Origin: Maribellus sediminis
Lineage (GTDB): Bacteria; Bacteroidota; Bacteroidia; Bacteroidales; Prolixibacteraceae
Length of the DNA: 64,000 nucleotides
Reading direction: 5' to 3'
Assembly: GCF_011799805.1 (NCBI RefSeq)
Contig: NZ_WXUB01000004.1
Span: 186,001-250,000, forward strand
Shown here: piece by piece, positions 48,338 through 57,371 of the stretch
Numbering within the stretch: position 1 is the first letter of the stretch
Layout of the letters: every line of letters starts with the position of its first letter
The notes under the pieces: generated by a model
Seen by the model: only the letters and a program-made list of their open reading frames with translations
Told to the model about the DNA's origin: nothing
The model's database searches: none
Made by a program: the position numbers and the translations under genes

Positions 48338-49594
48338 ATGGGAATGGACAGGAAAATTGAGAAAAAGAAGGGCATCAGACCCAAGCACATCATTTACGTG
48401 GTGGGGGCACTGGCCTTTGTATTCCTGATGTTTAAAATTTTAAAAGACGCGAATGTTTCGTCTTTAAAAGTTGACCGTGATAAAATTACTATCGAAGAAG
48501 TAAAGTATGGCGAGTTTAACGATTACATAAGAACCAACGGAACTGTTGAGCCGATTTCAACCATTTACCTCGATGCCGAAGAAGGCGGGCAGGTGAAGGA
48601 ACGCTTAATAGAGGAAGGGGCCGATCTGAAAAAAGGAGATGTAATATTAGTACTCGAAAACCGGTCTTTATACCAGGAGATTATGAACAGCGAGTCGAAC
48701 CTGGCGCAAAAACAAAATATGCTACGGCAAACACGAATAAGTTTCGAGTCGGCCCGCATTGAATCGAAACGGTTGCTGCTGAATTCGGATTTCGATATCA
48801 TTAAAAAGAAAAGAAACTACGAGCAGCAGCAGGCTTTATACAAAGATGAACTGGCATCGAAGGAAGATTACCTGGCAGCAAAAGAAGATTACGAATATGC
48901 TTTTGAAATGCAGAAGATCAACAGAATGAAGGCTGACAACGATTCGATGATCATGGCCACAGAAATGATCCAGCTGGAAGAGGACCTGAAAAAGATGCAG
49001 AAAACGCTCGACCTGGTGTACGAACGACTGGACAACCTGAATGTAAAGTCTCCTGTAGACGGTCAGCTCGGAATGCTGGATGCTGAGATTGGGCAAAGTA
49101 TTGGAAGAGGTACCCGAATCGGACAAATAAACGTGCTCACCGATTACAAAATAGAAGCACTGATCGATGAACATTATATCGACCGCGTTCGGGCAGGTTT
49201 AAGTGCAACATTCGAGCGCCAGAACAGTCTTTTTAACCTGAAAGTGAAAAAGGTTTATCCTGAAGTTCGTAACTCTCAGTTCCAGATCGACCTGGTGTTT
49301 ACCGATGAGCGGCCAACAAATATCCGTACCGGGCAAACGTATTACATCAACCTGCAGTTGGGACAGCCGGAGCAATCGACACTTGTTAGCCTCGGTGGCT
49401 TTTTTAACAGCACCGGCGGACAATGGATTTATGTAGTTGATCCTTCGGGAGCTTTCGCTACCAAGCGAAACATCAGAATTGGCCGCAAAAATCCGAAATT
49501 CTATGAAGTTCTCGATGGTCTGCAGGACGGAGAGAAAGTAATAACTTCTGGCTATGATTTATTTGGCGACAATGATAAACTGATACTTCGCTAA
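48338..49594 (+). CDS. HlyD/RND-type periplasmic adaptor protein
   Basis: A 418-residue membrane-fusion protein with one N-terminal helix (IIYVVGALAFVFLMFKIL), a lipoyl half-motif at about 70-105 (VEPISTIYLDAEEGGQVKERLIEEGADLKKGDVIL), a long coiled-coil hairpin (about 110-230), the returning lipoyl half (NVKSPVDGQLGML) and a beta-barrel domain. It would link the inner-membrane permeases to TolC. Its TAA stop falls inside the left end of the four-helix-bundle element. Confidence 0.9.
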   Translation: MGMDRKIEKKKGIRPKHIIYVVGALAFVFLMFKILKDANVSSLKVDRDKITIEEVKYGEFNDYIRTNGTVEPISTIYLDAEEGGQVKERLIEEGADLKKGDVILVLENRSLYQEIMNSESNLAQKQNMLRQTRISFESARIESKRLLLNSDFDIIKKKRNYEQQQALYKDELASKEDYLAAKEDYEYAFEMQKINRMKADNDSMIMATEMIQLEEDLKKMQKTLDLVYERLDNLNVKSPVDGQLGMLDAEIGQSIGRGTRIGQINVLTDYKIEALIDEHYIDRVRAGLSATFERQNSLFNLKVKKVYPEVRNSQFQIDLVFTDERPTNIRTGQTYYINLQLGQPEQSTLVSLGGFFNSTGGQWIYVVDPSGAFATKRNIRIGRKNPKFYEVLDGLQDGEKVITSGYDLFGDNDKLILR

Positions 49595-50178
49595 GAGCTA
49601 AGAGCAAAGAGCCAAGAGAGAATAGTTCATTAGGTGGGATATAAATAAGGATGGAATTGAGATAAAAAGACAATTAGAATATTAACCAAATTGGTAAAAG
49701 AGAGATGAGAATTTTCACCTAGCTCCTTGCTCTCTGCCCCATGCAAAAACTAAAGTTATGGCACATTTCAGATTTATGGATTTGGATATTTGGAAAGAAT
49801 CGATCGAGATGAACGACCGCTTATTCGACTTAGCTGAAAAGCTGACGGATGCAAAAAGTTTTCGTGTTGCCGAACAGTTGCGAAGTGCATCATTAAGTAT
49901 TTCCAATAACATCGCTGAAGGTTCAGGTTCCTTTTCAGATAAGGATTTCGCCAATTTTTTGAATTTCGCCAGAAGGTCAGTTTTTGAAACTGCCAACATT
50001 TCATTTGTTGCTTTCAGAAGACAATTTATAAAGCAGGAAGAATTGGACCATATTTTAAATGATTTAGATGCGCTAAGCAGAAAAATTACAAATTTCAGAA
50101 AATCAATTTTAAAAAATACTAATTGAAAGTGAAGCGTGATTGGGTTTAACACTTAGCCCTTTCCGCTTTGCTCTAAGC
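49590..50178. mobile_element. Four-helix-bundle (23S-IVS type) element with inverted ends
   Basis: Left end (49590-49613) repeats GCTAAGAGC twice; the right end (50152-50178), read on the other strand, has GCTTAGAGCAAAG, matching GCTAAGAGCAAAG at 12 of 13. A further related copy lies at about 49720-49741 on the opposite strand. The element encloses the S23/IVS-type gene and sits between hlyD and the ATPase gene. How such elements move is not established. Confidence 0.7.
49758..50126 (+). CDS. Four-helix-bundle protein (23S rRNA IVS/S23 family)
   Basis: A 122-residue helical protein of the family named after proteins encoded in 23S rRNA intervening sequences; in Bacteroidota it is common in intergenic space. 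Typical features: DLDIWKESIEMN at the start, LRSASLSISNNIAEGSG (about 41-57) and DFANFLNFARRS. The function is unknown. It is unrelated to the export genes on both sides and travels with the inverted repeats around it. Confidence 0.88.
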   Translation: MAHFRFMDLDIWKESIEMNDRLFDLAEKLTDAKSFRVAEQLRSASLSISNNIAEGSGSFSDKDFANFLNFARRSVFETANISFVAFRRQFIKQEELDHILNDLDALSRKITNFRKSILKNTN

Positions 50179-50188
50179 AAATTGTACT

Positions 50189-50884
50189 ATGATCAAGACT
50201 GAAAAACTAACAAAAATCTTCCGTACTGAGGAAGTGGAGACTTTTGCTTTAAATGAAGTTGACATTGAAGTAAAAGCCGGAGAATTTGTAGCCATTATGG
50301 GGCCATCAGGTTGTGGTAAATCAACCTTGCTGAATATTATAGGGTTACTCGATAATCCGAGTAAGGGAAATTATTTTTTCGACGGCACCGAAGTTGGTAA
50401 CTACAAAGAACGCCAGCGCACCATGATGCGCAAGGGAAACATCGGTTTTGTTTTCCAGAGTTTTAACCTGATCGACGAACTCACAGTTTATGAAAATGTT
50501 GAGTTGCCGTTGATCTACCTGAAAAAGAAAGCCAGCGAGCGCAAGGAAATGGTAAATGCCGTGTTGGAGCGCATGAAAATCGGACACCGCGCCAAACACT
50601 TTCCGCAACAATTATCCGGCGGTCAGCAACAACGTGTTGCCATTGGTCGTGCTGTGGTTGCCAACCCGAAACTGATCCTTGCGGATGAGCCTACCGGTAA
50701 CCTTGATTCTAAAAACGGCCTCGAAGTCATGAACCTTTTAACAGAATTAAACCGCGAAGGAACAACCATTATTATGGTAACACACTCGATGCACGATGCA
50801 GGTTTTGCTCACCGTGTGATCAACCTTTTCGATGGCCAGGTACTGACAGAAAACGTAAACGAAAGAATGGCTGAAATACTCTAG
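50189..50884 (+). CDS. MacB/LolD-type ABC transporter ATPase
   Basis: A 231-residue ATPase of the LolD/MacB/FtsE group: Walker A GPSGCGKST (about 37-45), signature LSGGQQQRVAIGRA (about 142-155), Walker B LILADEPTGNLDS (about 161-173) and H-loop MVTHS. It is the only ATPase in the cluster and would power the four FtsX-like permeases behind it, in a mechanotransmission mode like MacB. It starts ten bases after the right end of the IVS-type element, so its link to hlyD transcription depends on read-through. Confidence 0.92.
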   Translation: MIKTEKLTKIFRTEEVETFALNEVDIEVKAGEFVAIMGPSGCGKSTLLNIIGLLDNPSKGNYFFDGTEVGNYKERQRTMMRKGNIGFVFQSFNLIDELTVYENVELPLIYLKKKASERKEMVNAVLERMKIGHRAKHFPQQLSGGQQQRVAIGRAVVANPKLILADEPTGNLDSKNGLEVMNLLTELNREGTTIIMVTHSMHDAGFAHRVINLFDGQVLTENVNERMAEIL

Positions 50885-50956
50885 GAGCCAGACGGAAAAG
50901 TAGATTTGGAGTCCCGGATGGACAACGTTTCGAGAAGTCCAAAATAATAATTCTAA

Positions 50957-51156
50957 CACCGTCCCAATGGGACTTTTGCCAACGCAGTGTTGCCTTTGCT
51001 ACCAATACATCGTGCCGCTGGCACTTAAAGAAGTGAAGAGAAGGGAAAGGGTACAATTAAACCCCCAAATTATGAAAGGAGAAAGTCGCATAGCGACGCA
51101 GTTATGGTAGAAGAGATAATAACAACGAAAACAAAAATCGCATAGCGATGGTGTTT
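50957..51156. repeat. REP-like hairpin pair, left of the Y1 transposase (units 1 and 2)
   Basis: Unit 1 (50957-51026) holds GTCCC-AAT-GGGAC and GTGCC-GCT-GGCAC; unit 2 (51084-51156) holds GTCGC-ATA-GCGAC and ATCGC-ATA-GCGAT. All four are 5-bp stems with 3-base loops. With the spacer they fill most of the 324-base gap after the ATPase gene; 50885-50956 shows nothing recognised. Confidence 0.85.
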
Positions 51157-51208
51157 TAATACAATGAATAATTATTCGTTCCATATGGTATCAACAAAGA
51201 AATAGAAG

Positions 51209-51670
51209 ATGGCTAACACCTTTACGCAAATGAATGTACATGCCGTTTTTTCTGTAAAAGGAAGAGGCAATTTTATTTCAGAAAAATGGAGAGACGAATT
51301 ACACCGGTATATCGCCGGCACATTAAAAGAAACCAATAATTATTCCTTGGCGGTTGGTGGCTATAAAGATCACGTACACATATTTTTCGAATTGAATCCT
51401 TCCATTTCGGTTTCTGATGTTTTGAAAAATGTAAAAGCCAAATCGTCGAAATGGATTAATACAAAGGATTTCGTTAGTGGTAAATTTGAATGGCAGGCGG
51501 GTTATGGCGCATTCACCTATTCACGCTCTCAAAGAAACAATGTTATCAGTTATATTATGAAACAGGAAGAACACCATGGGAATCAATCTTTTAAAGCTGA
51601 ATACCTCGAATTATTAAGAAAGAACGATATAAAATATGACGATGCTTATTTGTTCGAATTTTATGATTGA
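51209..51670 (+). CDS. IS200/IS605-like Y1 transposase (REP-associated type)
   Basis: A 153-residue HUH single-strand transposase. The HUH motif is His55-Val-His57 (DHVHIFFEL), and the nucleophile is Tyr115 in SYIMKQEEHH, with Gln119 four residues on, as in IS608 TnpA. N-terminal FTQMNVHAVFSVKGR is typical. The gene is bounded on both sides by the same hairpin units, which suggests it acts on them. It lies between the ATPase gene and the first permease gene. Confidence 0.9.
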   Translation: MANTFTQMNVHAVFSVKGRGNFISEKWRDELHRYIAGTLKETNNYSLAVGGYKDHVHIFFELNPSISVSDVLKNVKAKSSKWINTKDFVSGKFEWQAGYGAFTYSRSQRNNVISYIMKQEEHHGNQSFKAEYLELLRKNDIKYDDAYLFEFYD

Positions 51671-51677
51671 AACTTAC

Positions 51678-51875
51678 AACCTCCCGATGGGACTTTTGCC
51701 AACGCACTGTCGCCATCGCTACCAAAACTTCGTGCCGCTGGCACTTCGAGAGGTAGAATGCAAGTTGCTAAGTCCATAAATGGCGCTGAAAACGAATAAA
51801 AAGTCGCGTAGCGACGCAGTTCTGGTAGAAAAATAATAACGAACAGAAACAAAAATCGCGTAGCGATGGTGTTTT
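51678..51875. repeat. REP-like hairpin pair, right of the Y1 transposase
   Basis: A second unit 1 (51678-51746) and unit 2 (51802-51875) in the same order as on the left. Here GTCGC-GTA-GCGAC and ATCGC-GTA-GCGAT keep their stems while loops differ from the left copies, and the first hairpin of unit 1 has lost pairing at its outer base (CTCCC-GAT-GGGAC). It begins seven bases after the transposase stop. Confidence 0.85.
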
Positions 51876-51934
51876 AAAAACAAGTATGAAATTTTCGAGC
51901 AGAATCAGAAAACAAACTAAAAAACAACGAGGTA

Positions 51935-54334
51935 ATGAACTTCTTAAAACTCGCAATACGACGACTATTTCGAAAAGGTGAACATACAACCACACGCATT
52001 ATATCTTTAACCGCCGGCTTGGCTTTTGGGATTTTGCTGTTGTCGGAAGTGTTGTATTATTACAGTTTCGACAGTTTTTATCCTGATGCCGGACAGGTTT
52101 ATATCGTTCAGGAAAGTTTCAAGCAGGATAAATCTGCCAACAAACTGGAAACATACCCGAGAGTGAGTGGGGCAGTGGCTCCTGGAATGAAAGCTGAAGT
52201 TCCCGGCATTGAAGCTGCTACCCGCCTGAATAGCATTGGTTCATCGGTATTTTATACCGAAGATAAAAAAAGCTACAAAGCAGATTTCTCACTGGCCGAC
52301 GAATTTTTGTTCGATGTGCTTCCACGGCCAATGATCACCGGAAATGCGAAGGAAATTCTCAAAAGTCCGATGACTTGTATGGTATCGAACAAGGTTGCCG
52401 CTGAAATGGGAGGCGACGTTACCGGGAAAGTAATCGAACTTAAAACGTACCCCGACAGGAAACTTACCATTGGCGGTGTTTTTGAGGAATTGCCCGAAAA
52501 CACCAATTACGAGTACGATGTGCTGATTTCAATGAGTTCCACCGGCCGCTTTTTCGCTTACGATGGTACAACGAACTGGCTGGGAAACGACCGTTATTAT
52601 GCGGCAGTGAAACTGGCAGCGGGTGTAAAACCTGAAAGTTTGGCGCCCGCCATTCGCCAAATGCAGGTGAAATACCAGGACATTGAAGAGCTCGAAAAAC
52701 AACAGGGCGGTTTGGTGTTGAAATACACGCTCGAACCCATAAAACGCATGTATTCTTCGGGGGTAAAAGACATGATCATTATTTTGGCGACCATTGCCTT
52801 TGCTGTTCTATTTGTTTCGTTAATGAATTACACTTTGCTGACCTTGAGTGCATTGATTAAGCGTGCCAAAAGTTCAGCCATTCATAAAACCTGCGGAGCA
52901 CAGTCCAGAAACCTGCAGCAGATCATATTCTCCGAAACATTTATTCTGTTCGCGATCTCGCTGATTGGTGCAATTATCCTCATTTGGGTGTTACAACCGC
53001 TGGCCGAGGCCCAGGTTGGGCACAGTTTGGCTTCGGTTTTGAATCCCATCGTCGTTCTGCCATTGATCGCACTGATTATTCTCCTGGTGGTTTTAACCAG
53101 TTACCTGCCGGGGCGTTTCTTTTCGCGTATTCCGGTGGCAACCGCATTTCGCAATTATCAGCAAAAAAGAAACAGGTGGAAACTGGTACTGCTTTCGTTC
53201 CAGTTTTTGGGTGCTTCCTTTATCCTGACAACACTTGTTATTGTGACCATGCAATACAACGGTGTTCTCGAAGCCGACCACGGTTACCGGTCGAAAGGCG
53301 TTTATTATGCTTCTACAAGTGGAATGGACGCCGGAAAAATTTCAACGGTGATGAACGAGTTGAGCGCTGTTCCCGGAATTGAAACTGTTGGCCTTGGATT
53401 TGGTGTCCCCATTGAAGGAGCATCGGGGAATAATGTCTATTTAGTTGACGACGACAAAGAACTGTTCAACATTGCAGACTTTTATTTTGTGGATGAAAAC
53501 TACCTTTCGATATTAAATATTCCGGTTACTGAAGGTGAGGATTTTGCTTCGGATAATGCGGTTACCAACGATGTGCTGATCAGCAAGAAGGCTGAAGAGA
53601 AACTGAAGGTCTTCAGTGGCTGGGAAAATGTAGTTGGAGAACAGATTCGGATAAGTGAGCACGGACAGACGACGATTCGTGGTGTTTTCCCTGATTTTAT
53701 TGTGAAGAATATTATTGATCCCGATCAGCGGCCATCGGTCTTTTTCTATTACCCGCGTGAAAAGTTTGAACAAGTAAAAGCGCAACGCTCATCGTTTTCA
53801 TTCTATGTGCTGGTAAAAGCAAAGGAAAATGCTGAAACCGGGATGCTCGCAACTATCAGCAGCATTTTTAACCGCTTTCTGCCTTATCAGGATGCCGTGG
53901 TAAAAAGCCTCGAAATGGAACAAAAGTATTCTTACCAGGATGCAAAAGGTTTCCGAAATGCGATGATGGCCGGAAACGCGATCATTCTGTTGATTACTGT
54001 TATTGGTTTGCTGGGTTACACCTCCAACGAAGCAGCGCGCCGAAGAAAGGAATTGGCTATCCGGCGGATTAATGGCGCCAACTTGCGCGATATCCTGACG
54101 GTGTTTATCGCCGATTTGGAGTACATCGCTATTCCTGCGGTTTTGCTTGGATTAAGCGGAGCCTGGATCATGTCGCACAAATGGATGCAGAATTTTGCGG
54201 TCAAAGCACCGATCCACTGGGGAATATTTGTGGCTTGCAGTCTCTTTGTTTTGGTAATGGTGGCTTTTATTGCCGCTGTAAATTATACGCGATCGGCGAA
54301 TAGGAATCCTGTTGAAGCTCTCCGATATGAGTAG
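51935..54334 (+). CDS. FtsX/MacB-like ABC permease 1
   Basis: A 799-residue permease made of two MacB_PCD-FtsX units in tandem. Each unit has a leading helix, a large periplasmic domain and three more helices: helix near 20-45, periplasmic to about 275, helices near 280-380, then a second set from about 425 with closing helices after 670. The end NRNPVEALRYE is shared with the other three permeases. It is the most divergent of the four at its N-terminus (MNFLKLAIRRLFRKGEHTTT). It probably pairs with the single ATPase upstream; substrate unknown. Confidence 0.9.
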   Translation: MNFLKLAIRRLFRKGEHTTTRIISLTAGLAFGILLLSEVLYYYSFDSFYPDAGQVYIVQESFKQDKSANKLETYPRVSGAVAPGMKAEVPGIEAATRLNSIGSSVFYTEDKKSYKADFSLADEFLFDVLPRPMITGNAKEILKSPMTCMVSNKVAAEMGGDVTGKVIELKTYPDRKLTIGGVFEELPENTNYEYDVLISMSSTGRFFAYDGTTNWLGNDRYYAAVKLAAGVKPESLAPAIRQMQVKYQDIEELEKQQGGLVLKYTLEPIKRMYSSGVKDMIIILATIAFAVLFVSLMNYTLLTLSALIKRAKSSAIHKTCGAQSRNLQQIIFSETFILFAISLIGAIILIWVLQPLAEAQVGHSLASVLNPIVVLPLIALIILLVVLTSYLPGRFFSRIPVATAFRNYQQKRNRWKLVLLSFQFLGASFILTTLVIVTMQYNGVLEADHGYRSKGVYYASTSGMDAGKISTVMNELSAVPGIETVGLGFGVPIEGASGNNVYLVDDDKELFNIADFYFVDENYLSILNIPVTEGEDFASDNAVTNDVLISKKAEEKLKVFSGWENVVGEQIRISEHGQTTIRGVFPDFIVKNIIDPDQRPSVFFYYPREKFEQVKAQRSSFSFYVLVKAKENAETGMLATISSIFNRFLPYQDAVVKSLEMEQKYSYQDAKGFRNAMMAGNAIILLITVIGLLGYTSNEAARRRKELAIRRINGANLRDILTVFIADLEYIAIPAVLLGLSGAWIMSHKWMQNFAVKAPIHWGIFVACSLFVLVMVAFIAAVNYTRSANRNPVEALRYE

Positions 54335-54338
54335 ACAA

Positions 54339-54536
54339 AGTCGCAGCGCGACGCAGTTATGGTAGAATGTGATGATGATTCAAATTAAATCGCGTAGCGA
54401 TGGTGTTGTAGGTAATAACGAATGAAACAATTAATGAAGATGACGATAAATTGAAATAGAAATAAACACCGTCCCTACGGGACTTTTGCCAACGCTGTAT
54501 TGCTATTGCTACCAAAACATCGTGCCGCTGGCACTT
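54339..54536. repeat. Transposase-less copy of the REP hairpin element
   Basis: Unit 2 (54339-54407, GTCGC-AGC-GCGAC and ATCGC-GTA-GCGAT) followed after 59 bases by unit 1 (54467-54536, GTCCC-TAC-GGGAC and GTGCC-GCT-GGCAC). The order unit 2 then unit 1 is what remains if the transposase gene is taken out of the neighbouring copy, so this looks like an empty or deleted form. It begins five bases after the permease 1 stop. Confidence 0.8.
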
Positions 54537-54780
54537 ATAAGTACGGAGGTATAAAACGAAATCCCGATTGAAGCATCAGGATCGAAGCATTTCGGTACGA
54601 ATTAAGTTTTAGGATAAGGACCACAGAATTAAATGATTAGAAATATATAAAAGTAAAAATCAAACCAAAAATCGTCATTCAGAAGGATTAAAAGAAAAGG
54701 CGGGATTGAGCGAATGACTAGTTAAACAGCAATTTTGAAAGATTCAAATACTGATGATAAAATCTTAAATACTAATCGCC
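54537..54780. other. Remainder of the 446-base gap before permease 2
   Basis: Contains a degenerate form (about 54561-54605) of the 41-bp repeat seen at 62413 and 62950 (ATCCCGATTGAAGCATC..., ending GGTACGAATT). Nothing else recognised; no -24/-12 or -7 promoter of good quality. Confidence 0.45.
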
Positions 54781-57147
54781 ATGTTTAAAAACTACCTGAA
54801 AACTACACTCCGCTTTTTAAAACAAAACAGGCTTTTTGCCGGCATTAATATTCTCGGTCTTTCGCTCGCCCTGGCTGCCTCCTTTATTATTTTGTTGTAC
54901 ATCATAAATGAAATTAGCTACAACCGGGGCTACGAAAACAGAAAGCAAATATACAGGGTTGTGAATAATTACCTTGAGTTTAAGAACACCATGGCCGGAA
55001 CGCCTTATGTTTTGGCCTCGGCCATAAAAGACGAATTTCCTCAGGTTGAATATGCAACAAGGGCAAGATTTATGCGGGGATTCAGCCTTAAATTGAACGA
55101 TGAATTTATCCCGGTTTACCAGACTGTAGCAACCGATTCTGAAATTTTCGAGATTTTTAGTCTTTCATTAAGCGGCTCAAAAGACAACCTTCTCGACGAT
55201 CGAAACTCCATTGTATTATCACGGAAACAAGCAGATAAATTTTTCCCCGATCAGGATCCTGTTGGGCAGGAAATAATTGGAATGGCTAATGGACAGGAAC
55301 AGTTATTTATTGTAAAAGGAGTATTCGATGATATTCCGATAAACTCAACTTTAAGAGCCGATTGCTTTATAAACAGCACGTGGACGCTTGAGCCCATCAA
55401 TCAGGCATTCAGGGTTACAAATGCCGATGTAAACTGGGATCTTGATTTTTGGAATACGTGGGTTATGCTAAAACCCGACGTTGATCCGGCAGCACTCGAT
55501 CAGCAATTTCGCGACCTCGAGCTTAAAAATATGGGCGAGAAGCCAACAAAAAATTATGAGCTTCAAAGTTTGTCTGATATCTACCTGCATTCTGCCGAAG
55601 TTATGAATTCGGGCATTCAGGGAAGCATGAAGAATATTCGGATTTTCTCGGCGATAGCCTTGCTTATCATTCTGGTGGCTGCTTTCAATTATATCATTTT
55701 ATCAACTGCGGTTTCTTCGGGCCGTACCAAAGAAATTGGAATACGGAAAACCAACGGAGCAGCTGTAAATTCTATTCGAAACCAGTTACTGGGTGAGGCC
55801 TTATTCCTTTCGCTGATCGTGTTGCCCATTGCCTTGGGGCTGGCTTTGCTGGGTAAACCTTATGCCGAAAAACTGTTTGAAACCAAGCTTTATATTCTTC
55901 ACTCCAATATATTGGTTTACATAGCAATTTATTTGTTGTTGACAGTTGTAATCGGTTTAATTTCAGGGTTGTATGTTTCATCCTTTTTGTCGAGGTTGAA
56001 CGTGATCAGTATTCTGAAAAATGAAGTTACATCAGGGAAAAGGAGATCGTTTTTAAGGTATTCACTTATTGTGGTGCAGCTGGTTATTTTCTGCTCGTTT
56101 ATATCCGGGACATTGATTATCCGCTCGCAATATAAATTTGCGTTGAAAAAGGATCTGGGCTATCAGAATAAAAACATCTTATTGTTCGAACTGGGGCGTA
56201 ATTTCAAGGAGTACAGTGCATTTATAAACGAAATTAGTACGCTGCCCAATGTAATCCAGGCAGCCGGAACGATGCATGGGCTTCCCATGCAGGGCTCAAT
56301 GTCGATGATGATTCCAAGGGAAGATGACCCAACCGAAAAGGTTAAAGTTGAAGGGATGGCCGTTGATTACAACTTTACCGAAACCATGGGCCTGAATATT
56401 ATTGAAGGCCGGAGTTTTTCAGAAGAATTTGGAAGTGACTTGAACGGTTCAGCCATATTTAACGAAACTGCGATAAAAGACCTGGGAATTACTAATCCGG
56501 TTGGGAAACAATATGCCGGGAAAACGATCATCGGGATTGTAAAGGATTTCAACCTGCATTCCATCCACAGCGACATCCCCCCGATCATGATCACGATGAC
56601 CGATAAATACATTCAGCAGGTGGCGATTAACTATGTTCCCGGTACTTTGGATAATCTGCTACCGATGCTGGAAACAAAATGGAAAGAGATGGCGCCTGAC
56701 CGCTCATTTCAGTACCAACCCATTGAAGATCTGATTGAACAGATTTATGCTTCTGAAAAAAATCTGAGTACAATCATTTCAATATTTGCCCTCTTCTCTT
56801 TGATTATTGCCGCTTTCGGTTTGTTTGGTTTGACTTTGTTTATTGCAAAAACACGGACGAAGGAAATAGGTATTAAAAAGGTATTTGGCAGCGCAGAGAA
56901 AACCATTGTTTATTCATTTTTAAAAGAAAATTTTATAATGGTTGTTATCGCATCGCTACTGGCCGTGCCGGTAACGTATTACTTTATGAACAAGTGGTTA
57001 AGCAACTTTTCGTACAAAGTCGGCATCAATTTCGGCTTTTTTGTAATTGCTTTCATCGTCGCGGCAATCGTGGTTTTGCTTACCGTGTTGTTTCATTCCT
57101 ATAAAGCATCTCGCATTAATCCTATTGAAGCTCTCAGATACGAATAG
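54781..57147 (+). CDS. FtsX/MacB-like ABC permease 2
   Basis: A 788-residue double MacB_PCD-FtsX permease. Conserved blocks are the opening helix (LFAGINILGLSLALAASFIILLYI), GRTKEIGIRKTNGA after the first periplasmic domain (about 320-333), TRTKEIGIKKVFGS in the second half (about 695-708) and the terminal NPIEALRYE. The repeated KEIGIRK loop is the cytoplasmic coupling segment facing the ATPase. It follows permease 1 after the repeat-filled gap. Confidence 0.9.
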   Translation: MFKNYLKTTLRFLKQNRLFAGINILGLSLALAASFIILLYIINEISYNRGYENRKQIYRVVNNYLEFKNTMAGTPYVLASAIKDEFPQVEYATRARFMRGFSLKLNDEFIPVYQTVATDSEIFEIFSLSLSGSKDNLLDDRNSIVLSRKQADKFFPDQDPVGQEIIGMANGQEQLFIVKGVFDDIPINSTLRADCFINSTWTLEPINQAFRVTNADVNWDLDFWNTWVMLKPDVDPAALDQQFRDLELKNMGEKPTKNYELQSLSDIYLHSAEVMNSGIQGSMKNIRIFSAIALLIILVAAFNYIILSTAVSSGRTKEIGIRKTNGAAVNSIRNQLLGEALFLSLIVLPIALGLALLGKPYAEKLFETKLYILHSNILVYIAIYLLLTVVIGLISGLYVSSFLSRLNVISILKNEVTSGKRRSFLRYSLIVVQLVIFCSFISGTLIIRSQYKFALKKDLGYQNKNILLFELGRNFKEYSAFINEISTLPNVIQAAGTMHGLPMQGSMSMMIPREDDPTEKVKVEGMAVDYNFTETMGLNIIEGRSFSEEFGSDLNGSAIFNETAIKDLGITNPVGKQYAGKTIIGIVKDFNLHSIHSDIPPIMITMTDKYIQQVAINYVPGTLDNLLPMLETKWKEMAPDRSFQYQPIEDLIEQIYASEKNLSTIISIFALFSLIIAAFGLFGLTLFIAKTRTKEIGIKKVFGSAEKTIVYSFLKENFIMVVIASLLAVPVTYYFMNKWLSNFSYKVGINFGFFVIAFIVAAIVVLLTVLFHSYKASRINPIEALRYE

Positions 57148-57153
57148 TAGTTC

Positions 57154-57287
57154 ACCCCAAACCCCTGAAGGGGCTTAAAAAAAATGATGAGTATAAACGA
57201 TAACTTAAAATTTGGACCAATTAAAAGGAGATGTATAACCAGCCAATCGGAGATACAATAAAGTCCCCTTTAGGGGATTTAGGGGTA
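57154..57287. mobile_element. Internally deleted DUF559 element (134 bp)
   Basis: Bounded by the same inverted ends as the full element at 62464: ACCCCAAACCCCTGAAGGGG at the left and CCCCTTTAGGGGATTTAGGG at the right. It begins seven bases after the permease 2 stop. Its size nearly equals the other deleted copy (132 bp), as in MITE families. Confidence 0.82.
57184..57261 (+). pseudogene. Remnant of a DUF559 gene (start and end kept, middle lost)
   Basis: A 25-codon frame MMSINDN...CITSQSEIQ-stop. The first seven codons match the start of the intact DUF559 gene (MMDINDN) and the last ones match its end (CLNRQSEIQ), so about 110 central codons were lost. This is direct evidence that the short element derives from a full cassette. 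Confidence 0.8.
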
Positions 57288-57371
57288 AAAAGATTGGAGG
57301 ACAGCACCAACATATCCCGGTTGAAGTATTGGAATAAATGTACTGTGACTCGAATTGTAAAATAAACCAGA

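Noticed and set aside
51015-51030. TGGCAC motif resembling another sigma-54 -24 box
   Set aside because: It is the GTGCC-GCT-GGCAC hairpin of the repeat unit and no GC lies at the -12 distance.
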